The notes below the pieces were generated by a model. It had not been told where the DNA came from and did no database searches. It was given only the letters and a program-made list of their open reading frames with translations. A stretch of 12,211 nucleotides of DNA from assembly GCA_029077775.1 (NCBI GenBank), contig JAQNCU010000052.1, positions 1 through 12,211 of the forward strand. The letters are read 5' to 3'. How positions within the stretch are numbered: position 1 is the first letter of the stretch; each line of letters starts with the position of its first letter. The DNA comes from Acidocella sp. (GTDB taxonomy: Bacteria; Pseudomonadota; Alphaproteobacteria; Acetobacterales; Acetobacteraceae). Below, in pieces: positions 1-6,967 of this stretch. The position numbers and the translations under genes are program-made.

Positions 1-384
1 TGCCGCGAACAGCGAGGCCGCCCGGCCATCATCCCCGGCCAGAAGCGCCTGATCCGCGCGCACCAGCTGCGCGAGCCCGTTGCCCGCGACATCGCCTGCC
101 AGCCTATCTGCCTCCGCGTCATCCCCGGCCTGCAACGCCGCCATAAAGCCCGGCGTGGCCAGCACCGGGTCGTGCGGGTCAAGCCGTAGCGCCTGCGCAT
201 AAAACCGGCTCGCCGCCACCGGGTCGCCCTGCCCTTGGGCATAGCGCGCCGCCAGATACGGGCCATAGGCACTCATCCCAGCCGCATTTTGTTGGCCCCC
301 ATCAGCCCCCATTGCACAGGCTGAAAGCAAGGCGGCGGCGAGACCGATCACCACCCGAAACACCACACGGCAGCGCCCAACCAT
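1..384 (-). CDS. TPR-type lipoprotein, N-terminal part (cut by window edge)
   Basis: The reading frame is open from the window edge and starts at ATG 384-382, giving 128 codons here; the C-terminus lies outside. The N-terminus is a classic lipoprotein signal: basic residues (R4, R6, R10), a hydrophobic stretch (VVIGLAAA), then the lipobox LLSAC with Cys23 as the predicted lipidated residue. After a short Gly/Ala/Gln linker comes a segment with TPR character (ARYAQGQGDPVAASRFYAQAL, then RLDPHDP), then a second alpha-helical Ala/Asp-rich stretch. TPR lipoproteins are usually scaffolds for envelope protein complexes; the specific role is unknown. An in-frame ATG at 399 is possible, but GGAG sits 9 nt before the 384 start and the signal peptide is better from 384. 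It is divergent from apaG. Confidence is high that it is a lipoprotein gene, lower for TPR assignment. Confidence 0.8.
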   Translation of the reverse strand, partial: MVGRCRVVFRVVIGLAAALLSACAMGADGGQQNAAGMSAYGPYLAARYAQGQGDPVAASRFYAQALRLDPHDPVLATPGFMAALQAGDDAEADRLAGDVAGNGLAQLVRADQALLAGDDGRAASLFAA

Positions 385-478
385 AATGCTCAACTCCATG
401 GCCTCGTTTTAGCAGCGCCCCTCTATCGCGGCAAAGCACGCTTGGCAGGATGCCGCCCTTGCGTTATCGCGACACGAC

Positions 479-883
479 ATGAACGCGCGCTATGAGGCGA
501 CCACCGCTGGCATCAACGTATCCGTCCAGGTGTTTTACCTGGCCGCGCAATCTCACCCCGCCGCCGGGCGCTTTGTCTGGGCCTATAATATCCGCCTCAC
601 CAATGGCGGCGCGGACACCGTGCAGCTTCTGCGCCGGTCATGGGAGATCACCGACGCCACGGGCAACACCCAACTGGTGCACGGCCCCGGCGTGATCGGA
701 CAGACCCCCATCCTCGCCCCGGGTGAGAGCTTCGAATACACCTCCGGCACACCGCTGCCCACAGAATCGGGCTTTATGACCGGTAAATACCATATGCTTA
801 ACCTGGCGACGGGGGTTGAGTTCACCATCGCCATCCCCGCCTTCAGCCTCGACAGCCCGACGGAAAATTCCCGCCGGCATTAA
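479..883 (+). CDS. apaG: ApaG (DUF525) domain protein
   Basis: This 134-residue protein matches the ApaG family along its whole length. ApaG is a small fibronectin-III-like beta-sandwich domain, originally found beside apaH in enterobacteria; its biochemical role is not settled. Visible family features are the first strands (VSVQVFYLAAQS, then FVWAYNIRLTN), VQLLRRSWEITDATG, the glycine-rich GPGVIGQTPILAPGE, FEYTSGTPL, and the closing GKYHML...FTIAIPAFSLDSP. The length is close to the usual 125-135. The ATG at 479 has no obvious Shine-Dalgarno, but the N-terminus aligns well with family members, so this start is reasonable. No apaH or ksgA is present beside it; folE follows on the same strand after 87 bp. 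Confidence 0.95.
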   Translation: MNARYEATTAGINVSVQVFYLAAQSHPAAGRFVWAYNIRLTNGGADTVQLLRRSWEITDATGNTQLVHGPGVIGQTPILAPGESFEYTSGTPLPTESGFMTGKYHMLNLATGVEFTIAIPAFSLDSPTENSRRH

Positions 884-970
884 GGTTGCGCGTTTTTGCC
901 CGTTGCCCATATCCTGGAGACTCGCAATTCACTTGATCGCCTGAAGCGTGCGATCCACCGGAGACCGGCC

Positions 971-1612
971 TTGAATATTCATACCCCCGCCGAAAAGTTG
1001 ACCAAGACCAAAAACGGCCCGAATAAGCCAAGCCGCACCGAGGCTGAAGCCGCCATCCGCACACTTTTGCTGTGGGCCGGGGAAGACCCGTCGCGTGAGG
1101 GATTGCTGGACACACCCGCCCGCGTCGTGCGCTCCTATGAGGAGTTTTTTCGTGGCTATGGTGAAGACCCGGTCGCCCTGCTCGCCCGCACGTTTGAGGA
1201 GATCGAGGGCTATGACGAAATGGTCGTCCTTAAGGATATCCGGGTGGAGAGCCATTGCGAGCACCATATGGTGCCGATTATCGGGCGGGCGCATGTCGCC
1301 TATCTCCCTGGCTCGCGGGTTGTTGGCATCAGCAAGCTCGCCCGCGTGGTCGATGCTTATGCGCATCGCTTCCAGATCCAGGAAAAACTCACCGCGCAGA
1401 TCGCCAATACCATCAATGATGTGCTGCAACCGCGCGGTGTGGCTGTGGTGATCGAGGCGAACCACCAATGCATGTCCACCCGTGGCGTGCACAAGCCGGG
1501 TGCGAGCATGGTCACCAGCCGCATGCTCGGCGCCTTTCGGGACGACCCGTCAACCCGCCGGGAGTTCCTTGCGATGATCCAATCCCGCTCCTGCGCCTCG
1601 GTTGAGGCGTAA
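971..1612 (+). CDS. folE: GTP cyclohydrolase I
   Basis: This enzyme converts GTP to 7,8-dihydroneopterin triphosphate, the first step of tetrahydrofolate synthesis (and a feed into queuosine precursors). It is a cytosolic homodecamer with one zinc per active site. I chose TTG 971 because GGAG lies 7 nt upstream (960-963) and it gives 213 residues, normal for the family; the frame stays open upstream to a TTG at 896 that has no ribosome site. Zinc ligands are all present: Cys96 and His99 in the SHCEHH motif and Cys167 in NHQCMSTRGV. Other conserved segments are LLDTPARV (45-52), GRAHVAYLP (105-113), GISKLARVVDAYAHRFQIQE (119-138) and ASMVTS (178-183). It follows apaG on the same strand and is convergent with the cyd operon, ending 11 bp from it. 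Confidence 0.97.
   Translation: MNIHTPAEKLTKTKNGPNKPSRTEAEAAIRTLLLWAGEDPSREGLLDTPARVVRSYEEFFRGYGEDPVALLARTFEEIEGYDEMVVLKDIRVESHCEHHMVPIIGRAHVAYLPGSRVVGISKLARVVDAYAHRFQIQEKLTAQIANTINDVLQPRGVAVVIEANHQCMSTRGVHKPGASMVTSRMLGAFRDDPSTRREFLAMIQSRSCASVEA
1594..1609. other. Hairpin at the 3' end of folE
   Basis: A perfect inverted repeat CGCCTC-GGTT-GAGGCG (6-bp stem, 4-nt loop) lies in the last codons of folE just before its TAA. It sits at the convergence point of folE and the cyd operon. It lacks a T-run on either side, so it is not a standard intrinsic terminator. It could stabilise a 3' end, or could simply be coincidence in GC-rich coding DNA. Confidence 0.35.
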
Positions 1613-1623
1613 CAGGGGCCGCG

Positions 1624-1803
1624 TTATTTCGGCAGGCATAGTTCCAACAAGCCGAGCACGCCGCCAAAGACCAGAATGCTCGCCACATAAAGAGCCGCAA
1701 ACCACGCCACGCGCTGCCCTGTGCTACGGGGTTGCTTGTGACGGCTGGCCGCCAACCGGGTGGCCCAGCGGTCGATAAAATCGTTAATGATAATGTGCGC
1801 CAT
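1624..1803 (-). CDS. Small cytochrome bd-associated single-pass membrane protein (CydX/DUF2474-like)
   Basis: A 59-residue protein begins at ATG 1803, inside the last codons of cydB (20-bp overlap, different frame), with GGGGAAAG about 7 nt upstream. The N-terminal half is hydrophilic and basic (DRWATRLAASRHKQPRSTGQR); the C-terminal half is one predicted transmembrane helix starting WFAALYVASILVFGG and ending LLELCLPK. Small single-helix proteins encoded just after cydB are a known feature of bd oxidases (CydX in Escherichia coli; DUF2474 proteins in cyanide-insensitive oxidase operons), where they help assemble or stabilise the complex. The conserved tryptophan at the membrane entry after basic residues fits this pattern. 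The N-terminal extension is longer than in the usual 30-45-residue members. Family assignment is inference from position, size and topology. A longer in-frame ATG start at 1851 is less likely. Confidence 0.72.
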   Translation of the reverse strand: MAHIIINDFIDRWATRLAASRHKQPRSTGQRVAWFAALYVASILVFGGVLGLLELCLPK

Positions 1804-2842
1804 GTTCGATCTTTCCCCGGAACACGTAATAGGCAAACATATTATAACCAAGGATGATGGGGAGCAGGATCACCACGCCGGGAAACAGGAATTGCTCGCT
1901 CGGCAATGGTGCCGCCGCCTGCCAAATGTTCAGCCCGGGCGGCACGATCTGCGGAAATATACTATATCCCAGCCCGCCGAACGACACCACGAACCACCCC
2001 AGCGCACAGAAAAACGGTATTTTATCGGCCCGCGCCACATCCTTACGCTGAAGATGCGTGAAGAAAAAATATGCCAGCACCAACACACAAAGCGGTGCCA
2101 CCGCGGTTGCGTAAATGCCCGGATACACGAACCAGCGATGATAGAAATCCGGGTTCAAAAACGGCGACCACAAGCCCACCACCGCAAACAACCCCAGCAT
2201 CGCCACGCCCAGCCCCTTGGCATAACCCCGCATAGCCAATTGCAACGGCCCCGATGCCCGCCAGATGATCCAGGTGGCCCCCAGCAGCGCATACCCGATC
2301 ACCACCGCCACCCCGCAGAACATCGAAAATGGGGAAATCCAGTTCAACGCGCCGCCCGCATAGGCTGAATTGCTGATCGCCGTACCCTGCATAATCCCGC
2401 CGAGGATCGCCCCCTGGCAGAACGACGCGACCACCGAGCCTGCGAGAAACCCCCAATCCCATAACCGGCGCAATTTTTCGCTCGGCGCGCGGAACCTGAA
2501 CTCAAACGCTGTGCCGCGAAAAATAAGCCCCATCAGCATCAGGATCACCAGCGGGTATACTGCTGGCAAAATCACGCTATAGGCCTCGGGGAACGCGCCA
2601 TAAAGCGTGCTGCCACCCAGCACCAGCCAGGTCTCGTTGCCATCCCATACCGGGGCGATGGAATTTACCATCACATCGCGGTTGGCCGGGTCACGCTCAA
2701 GCGCGAACAAAACACCGATACCCAGGTCGAACCCGTCGAGCAGCACATACATCAGGATGATGAAAGCCATGATCAACGCAAACGCGACCGGGAGCCAAGG
2801 CGCGCCCACCGGGATCAGACCAAAGCTCAACGTATGGAGCAT
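1784..2842 (-). CDS. cydB: Cytochrome bd-type quinol oxidase subunit II
   Basis: Subunit II of the membrane quinol oxidase that reduces O2 to water using electrons from ubiquinol, without proton pumping. The 352-residue protein is strongly hydrophobic with about eight or nine membrane spans. Family hallmarks are the first helix ending LLDGFDLGIG (residues 35-43) and the conserved WDGNETWLVLGG (66-77), followed by AFPEAYS and LMGLIFRGTAFEFRFR. It begins 4 nt past the stop codon of cydA, so the two are co-transcribed and probably translationally coupled; a weak GAAG-type ribosome site lies directly before the ATG. Its last codons contain the start of the small downstream membrane gene. Sequence style and the short Q-loop of its partner place it with the cyanide-insensitive (CIO) subgroup; that subtype call is inference. 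Confidence 0.96.
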   Translation of the reverse strand: MLHTLSFGLIPVGAPWLPVAFALIMAFIILMYVLLDGFDLGIGVLFALERDPANRDVMVNSIAPVWDGNETWLVLGGSTLYGAFPEAYSVILPAVYPLVILMLMGLIFRGTAFEFRFRAPSEKLRRLWDWGFLAGSVVASFCQGAILGGIMQGTAISNSAYAGGALNWISPFSMFCGVAVVIGYALLGATWIIWRASGPLQLAMRGYAKGLGVAMLGLFAVVGLWSPFLNPDFYHRWFVYPGIYATAVAPLCVLVLAYFFFTHLQRKDVARADKIPFFCALGWFVVSFGGLGYSIFPQIVPPGLNIWQAAAPLPSEQFLFPGVVILLPIILGYNMFAYYVFRGKIEHGAHYH

Positions 2843-2845
2843 CTT

Positions 2846-4264
2846 CTATTCCGCCGGGGCCGGGTTGGTCGGCATCTTGCCGCCCACCAGGCCATGGCTA
2901 CGCAACGGCGCGTCCTCGGCGGGTGGGGGCTCGTTATACCCTGGCGGCTTGGCCATCATGCGCAGCACGTATAATATGCCGCTGCCAAACACCAGCGCAT
3001 AGACCACAATGATCACCGTGAAAGACGTGATCACTTCAGGCAATGTAATGGGCGAGGCACTCTGCGCGGTGGTTAGCATCCCATACACCGTCCAGGGCTG
3101 CCGCCCGGTCTCGGTCGTGGTCCAGCCCATCACGATGGCAATAAAGCCGGATGGCGCCATGCCCATGACCAGATAATGGAACCATTTGGTATCATATAAC
3201 CGCCCGCGATAACGCAGGAACAGGCTGAGCAGCCCCAGCCCGAACATCGCGAACCCGAGGGCGACCATAATCCGGAACGAGAAAAATTCCACATCCACCA
3301 CGGGCCATTGGCTCTTGGGCCAGGCATCCAGCCCCTTGACCACGCCATTCCAATGATGGGTCAGGATCAACGAGCCCAGATGCGGGATCGCGACATCATA
3401 GAGCATTTTGCCCTGCGACACGCTTGGCCAGCCGATCAGATGCAGCGCCTGCACCCCGGTCGTGAAATCCCCCTCCATCCCGGCGATTTTCGCGGGCTGG
3501 TAGGCCAGCGTGTTCTGCCCCTGCGTATCACCCGCGAGGATTTGCAGCGGCGTCAGCAAGGCCGCCATCCATAGCGCCATCGAGAAAAACAGCCGCGCCA
3601 CCGCATTGCCCTTGTCGCGCAGCACATGATACGCGCCGACCCCACCCACCATGAAAGCGGTGGCAAGATAACAAGCCATGATCATATGCACCCACCGATA
3701 CGGTGCCGACGGCGAGAAGATGATCTTCACCCAATCCTGCGGAATGAACTGCCCGTTTGGCCCGATTACCGCCCCGGCGGGGGTCTGCATCCATGAATTG
3801 GCGGCCAAAATCCAGGTGGCCGAGACCAGCGTGCCGAACGCCACCAGGCACGTCGCGGCGAAATGCAGCCGCTTGCCCACCCGCTCCATCCCGAACAGCA
3901 TGATCCCTAAAAACCCGGCTTCAAGGAAGAACGCGGTCAACGTCTCATAGGCCAGAAGCGGCCCCAGGATCGGCCCGACCTTATCGGCATACCCACCCCA
4001 GTTCGCGCCGATCTCATAGGCCATGACCAGACCCGAGACCACGCCGATGGCGAAAATCATCGCAAAAATCTTCAGCCAATATTTAAAGGCGTCGATGTAA
4101 ACCGCCCGCCCGGTGGCCAGCCACAGCCCCTCCAGCACCGCGAGGTAGCTCGCCAGCCCGATCGAGAACGCTGGAAAAATGATATGAAACGCAATCACGA
4201 AGCCAAATTGCGACCGCGCGACGTTGATCGCCGCGGGGCTGGACAGATAGGGCATGATCGACAT
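2846..4264 (-). CDS. cydA: Cytochrome bd-type quinol oxidase subunit I (short Q-loop, CIO-like)
   Basis: Subunit I binds the hemes and oxidises quinol. The 472-residue protein shows the expected ligands: His27 in the first helix (IAFHIIFP), His193 (PYRWVHMIMA) and Met333 (FRIMVALG) as b558-type ligands, the acidic pair Glu107 and Glu115 (YETLTAFFLEAGFLG), and the signature GRQPW at 387-391. Lys259 and Glu264 in AKIAGMEG correspond to the quinol-site Lys/Glu pair of the E. coli enzyme. The Q-loop is short, and the helix-1 wording (FHIIFPAFSIGLASY) is that of cyanide-insensitive oxidases. The ATG at 4264 has GGGAG 6 nt upstream, which decides it over an ATG three codons later. It is the first gene of a three-gene operon and is divergent from the GGT-like gene. 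The C-terminal tail is a proline-rich cytosolic extension. Confidence 0.97.
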   Translation of the reverse strand: MSIMPYLSSPAAINVARSQFGFVIAFHIIFPAFSIGLASYLAVLEGLWLATGRAVYIDAFKYWLKIFAMIFAIGVVSGLVMAYEIGANWGGYADKVGPILGPLLAYETLTAFFLEAGFLGIMLFGMERVGKRLHFAATCLVAFGTLVSATWILAANSWMQTPAGAVIGPNGQFIPQDWVKIIFSPSAPYRWVHMIMACYLATAFMVGGVGAYHVLRDKGNAVARLFFSMALWMAALLTPLQILAGDTQGQNTLAYQPAKIAGMEGDFTTGVQALHLIGWPSVSQGKMLYDVAIPHLGSLILTHHWNGVVKGLDAWPKSQWPVVDVEFFSFRIMVALGFAMFGLGLLSLFLRYRGRLYDTKWFHYLVMGMAPSGFIAIVMGWTTTETGRQPWTVYGMLTTAQSASPITLPEVITSFTVIIVVYALVFGSGILYVLRMMAKPPGYNEPPPAEDAPLRSHGLVGGKMPTNPAPAE

Positions 4265-4353
4265 TCAAAGCTCCCATGGAAGGTCATACCGGTAACTAGG
4301 CGCATTTCGCCGGGCCGCCACCGTGCCCGCTATGCAAAGCAGCCCAGCACAGA

Positions 4354-4365
4354 TTGCCGGGGCAA
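4354..4365. promoter_or_regulatory. Inverted repeat in the cydA / GGT-like divergent region
   Basis: TTGCC-GG-GGCAA has perfect 5-bp arms with a 2-bp centre. It lies 6 bp from a second perfect inverted repeat (4371-4387). The position between two divergent genes is consistent with a protein-binding operator; no regulator can be named and no FNR/Anr-type box (TTGAT-N4-ATCAA) is seen. Confidence 0.4.
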
Positions 4366-4370
4366 AATTT

Positions 4371-4387
4371 CACGTTTAAGCAACGTG
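4371..4387. promoter_or_regulatory. 17-bp palindrome upstream of the GGT-like gene
   Basis: CACGTT-TAAGC-AACGTG has perfect 6-bp arms around a 5-bp spacer, in the 163-bp region between divergent cydA and the GGT-like gene. It ends 40 bp before the preferred TTG start of the latter and about 107 bp before cydA. The form (6-5-6) is typical of sites bound by dimeric helix-turn-helix repressors. It is directly visible; its function as an operator is inference. Confidence 0.5.
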
Positions 4388-4427
4388 CATGTCTGAACCG
4401 CCTCATCTTAACAGGAGCATCACGATC

Positions 4428-5681
4428 TTGCGCCATAAAATGTTCCGCAGTGCCTGCGCCATCGCCAGCATCTCCCTGCTCAGCGGCTGCGGCCTCGGAC
4501 ATCGACTGGGGATGGGCGGGCCAAGCGCCGCCAGCCTTGGCGAAGGTGCTGCAACCCCCAGCGTGTTCGGCTACGCCGTTGCCGATGAACCGCAGGCCGC
4601 TCTGGTCGCCCGGCAGATTTTGAATGATGGCGGCAATGCCGCCGATGCCGCCGCCGCCGCGGGCTTTGCGCTCAGCGTGACCCTGCCATCCCGCGCCGGG
4701 CTTGGCGGCGGCGGGGCCTGCATCATCAAAATGCCGGGTGCGGACGGCAAGGCCGCCGCGCCTGTCACGCTCATCTTTCCCGCCGGGGCCAGCACCGGCG
4801 GCGGGGCGCGCCCTGCCGCCATTCCCAGCCTCGCGCGCGGGCTGCTCGCTTTGCAGGCGCGTTATGGCACCCTGCCTTACGCCAGCGTCATCGTCCCGGC
4901 TGAGCGCCTGGCTGGCGGTGTTCCGGTCTCCCAGGCTTTGGCGAATGATCTTGCCGTTGTCGGCCCGGCCCTGCTCGCCGACCCCGCCGCCGCTTCCGTA
5001 TTCAGCCAGAACGGCGCGCCCCTCCAGGCTGGCGACGATCTGGTCCAGCCCGACCTTGCCGCCACGTTCGAGGTTCTGCGCACCCAAAGCGTGCTCGGCT
5101 TTTACACCGGCGGCTTTGCCAATGATTTGAGCACTGCCGCCATCCAGGCGGGCGGCGGCCTGACCGTGGCCGACCTAGCCCGGGCACACCCATATTTCGC
5201 AACCCCGGACATCACCACCACAGGCGGCATCAGTGTCGCCAGCCTGCCGGTGCCACCGCTATCCAGCGCCACCCTGCCCGCCTCCGCCGGGTTTGCGGCA
5301 CTCGATAAAAATGGCGGCGTGGTGGCATGTGCGGTCACTATGAATAATTTGTTCGGCACGGGGCGCATAGCACCTGGCACGGGTATTTTGCTCGCCGCCT
5401 CGCCCAAAGCCACACCCACCCCGGAACTTGCCGCCGCCATTGCCTACACGGCGGATGGGCTCACCTTCCGCGCCGCCGCGACAGGCACAGGCCAGACAGG
5501 TGCGGCCGCCGCCGCCGCCGACGCCATCGCCGACGCTCTTGCCAACCGCCCGGCCGCTCTGGTCCCCAGCCCCGGACGGGCAAATGTCATATCATGCCCG
5601 GGCGGCGTGCCCGGCGGCGATGCCACCTGCACCGCCACGGCAGACCCGCGCGGCCATGGCCTGGCCACTGGCGGGCGGTAA
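4428..5681 (+). CDS. Shortened gamma-glutamyltransferase-like lipoprotein, probably not a standard GGT
   Basis: TTG 4428 has AGGAG 10 nt upstream and gives a clean lipoprotein signal (lipobox LLSGC, Cys21), hence 417 residues; an ATG at 4389 is an alternative. GGT family landmarks are clear: DGGNAADAAAAAGFALSV (67-84), GLGGGG (91-96), the PSLARGLLALQARYGTLPYA block (133-152), FYTGGFANDL (225-234), PVPPLSS (274-280), and FGTGRIAPGTGILL (309-322). True GGTs are about 550-600 residues, and here roughly 150 residues between the PPPSSG-like motif and the nucleophile region are absent. The TTH nucleophile motif reads SAG (Ser286), the DFRE-AP substrate-binding arginine motif reads IFPAGAS, and the Asp-Asp pair after GTGILL is missing. 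It may be an exported pseudoenzyme or have a changed activity. Alanine-rich stretches from GCC repeats are frequent. It is divergent from cydA, with the aminotransferase 32 bp downstream. Confidence 0.85.
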   Translation: MRHKMFRSACAIASISLLSGCGLGHRLGMGGPSAASLGEGAATPSVFGYAVADEPQAALVARQILNDGGNAADAAAAAGFALSVTLPSRAGLGGGGACIIKMPGADGKAAAPVTLIFPAGASTGGGARPAAIPSLARGLLALQARYGTLPYASVIVPAERLAGGVPVSQALANDLAVVGPALLADPAAASVFSQNGAPLQAGDDLVQPDLAATFEVLRTQSVLGFYTGGFANDLSTAAIQAGGGLTVADLARAHPYFATPDITTTGGISVASLPVPPLSSATLPASAGFAALDKNGGVVACAVTMNNLFGTGRIAPGTGILLAASPKATPTPELAAAIAYTADGLTFRAAATGTGQTGAAAAAADAIADALANRPAALVPSPGRANVISCPGGVPGGDATCTATADPRGHGLATGGR

Positions 5682-5696
5682 AATGCCTGCCCGGCG

Positions 5697-5724
5697 CCCA
5701 TGAAAATCGGCCCATGAAAATCGG
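5697..5724. repeat. 14-bp tandem duplication at the aminotransferase start
   Basis: CCCATGAAAATCGG occurs twice head to tail (5697-5710 and 5711-5724), duplicating the start codon. The two ATGs are out of frame with each other. The first (5700) encodes only MKIGP and stops at a TGA that overlaps the second ATG as ATGA. Confidence 0.9.
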
Positions 5725-6868
5725 CACAGGCCGGTCGGTGGCCGCCTTCCGGGTGATGGATGTCATTACCCGCGCCAATGCCCGCGCCGCCAGCCTGCCC
5801 CAAGACGCTGCCAAAATCCTGCGCATGGAGGTTGGCCAGCCCGGCACCGACCTGCCCGCCGGCGCCCGCGCGGCGGTACAGGCGGCCCTGCGCGGCCCTG
5901 ATGTCATGGGCTACACCGAGGCTCTGGGGCGCGTCTCGCTGCGGCGGCGCATCGCCCAGCACATCGCGGATTGGTACGGCGTGCAAATCCCGCTCGCGCG
6001 CATCGCCGTCACGTTCGGCGCATCCGGTGCCTTCCCGCTCGCCTATCTGTCAGCCTTCGACCCGGGGGACGAAATCGCCCTCGCCGCCCCTCATTACCCG
6101 CCTTATGTCAATATCGCACTTGCGCTGGGTCTCACCCCGGTCATCCTGCCCTGCGATGCGTCAACCGGGTTCCAGCCTAACATCGCCATGCTTCAGGCCC
6201 TGCCGCGCAAACCCGCTGGCCTGCTGGTGGCAAGCCCGGCCAACCCGACAGGTGCCATGCTCTCCCCCGCCGCCCTGGAAGCCCTGGCACGCTATTGCCA
6301 CAATGAGGGCATTCGCCTGATTTCCGATGAGATCTATCACGGCCTCACCTTCGGCAAACCAGCCGCTTCGGCTGCGCAGTTCAGCGACTCCGCCATCGTT
6401 ATAAATTCATTTTCAAAATATTTCTCGATGACCGGTTGGCGCATCGGCTGGATGGTGCTGCCGGAGGACCTTATCCGCACCGCTGAACGCCTGGCGCAGA
6501 ATTTCTTCATCTCGGCACCCTATATCAGCCAGATCGCCGCCGAAGCCGCGATTGACTGTCATGCCGAACTCCAAGCCAACCGCGACAATTACGCGCAGGC
6601 CCGCGATCTCATGCTCGCCGGGTTACCGCGCGCGGGCTTCACGCGCTTCGCCCCGCCTGACGGTGCGTTCTATATCTACGCCGACATCACAGACCACGCC
6701 GCCGACAGCGCCGCCTTCTGCCTTAACCTGCTGGAGACCCACAACATCGCCACCACGCCGGGGCATGATTTCGATGCCGAACGCGGCCAGGATTTTGTCC
6801 GCCTGAGCTATTGCGCGCCGCTGCCAGACATTGAGGACGCCCTGGCCCGGCTATGCCGTATACGTTGA
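5714..6868 (+). CDS. Class I/II PLP-dependent aminotransferase
   Basis: A 384-residue fold-type I aminotransferase of the aspartate/aromatic/alanine aminotransferase superfamily, cytosolic, using pyridoxal phosphate. Key residues are visible: Tyr67 (MGYTEALG), Asn177 in SPANPTG, Asp205 and Tyr208 in SDEIYHGL, the Schiff-base lysine Lys235 in SFSKYFSMTGWRIGW with Arg243, and the substrate-carboxylate Arg363 in FVRLSYC. The N-terminal region around EVGQPGTDLPAG (39-50) is the usual entry to the family. The ATG at 5714 is preferred; the frame is open further upstream, but that sequence overlaps the preceding gene and does not look like the family. No strong Shine-Dalgarno is seen, and a 14-bp duplication covers the start. 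Substrate cannot be assigned from the sequence. Confidence 0.93.
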   Translation: MKIGTGRSVAAFRVMDVITRANARAASLPQDAAKILRMEVGQPGTDLPAGARAAVQAALRGPDVMGYTEALGRVSLRRRIAQHIADWYGVQIPLARIAVTFGASGAFPLAYLSAFDPGDEIALAAPHYPPYVNIALALGLTPVILPCDASTGFQPNIAMLQALPRKPAGLLVASPANPTGAMLSPAALEALARYCHNEGIRLISDEIYHGLTFGKPAASAAQFSDSAIVINSFSKYFSMTGWRIGWMVLPEDLIRTAERLAQNFFISAPYISQIAAEAAIDCHAELQANRDNYAQARDLMLAGLPRAGFTRFAPPDGAFYIYADITDHAADSAAFCLNLLETHNIATTPGHDFDAERGQDFVRLSYCAPLPDIEDALARLCRIR

Positions 6869-6967
6869 TTTCTGTCCGATAACTTCTCCTCCCCCCTTTC
6901 CGCGCGTAAAAACATCCAATATCAGAGAGCCGCTCGCCGGTCGGGCTCCCATTCGAGGTACAAAAAA

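Noticed and set aside
929..1492. Long open frame on the minus strand across folE (187 codons)
   Set aside because: It is the mirror of a clear folE gene in GC-rich DNA, has no ribosome site or recognisable protein features, and shows the His/Asp/Gly-rich composition typical of antisense frames.
1760..2368. 202-codon plus-strand frame opposite cydB
   Set aside because: The translation is His/Arg/Pro-rich low-complexity sequence, the antisense of a membrane protein gene, and cydB itself is certain.
4296..5087. 263-codon minus-strand frame opposite the GGT-like gene
   Set aside because: The translation is Gly/Ala/Arg-rich with no domain. The plus strand encodes clear GGT landmarks and a lipoprotein signal.
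6927..6948. Possible hairpin GAGCC...GGCTC before etfB
   Set aside because: The stem is only 5 bp with a 12-nt loop and no T-run, so it is too weak to call a terminator or riboswitch in GC-rich DNA.
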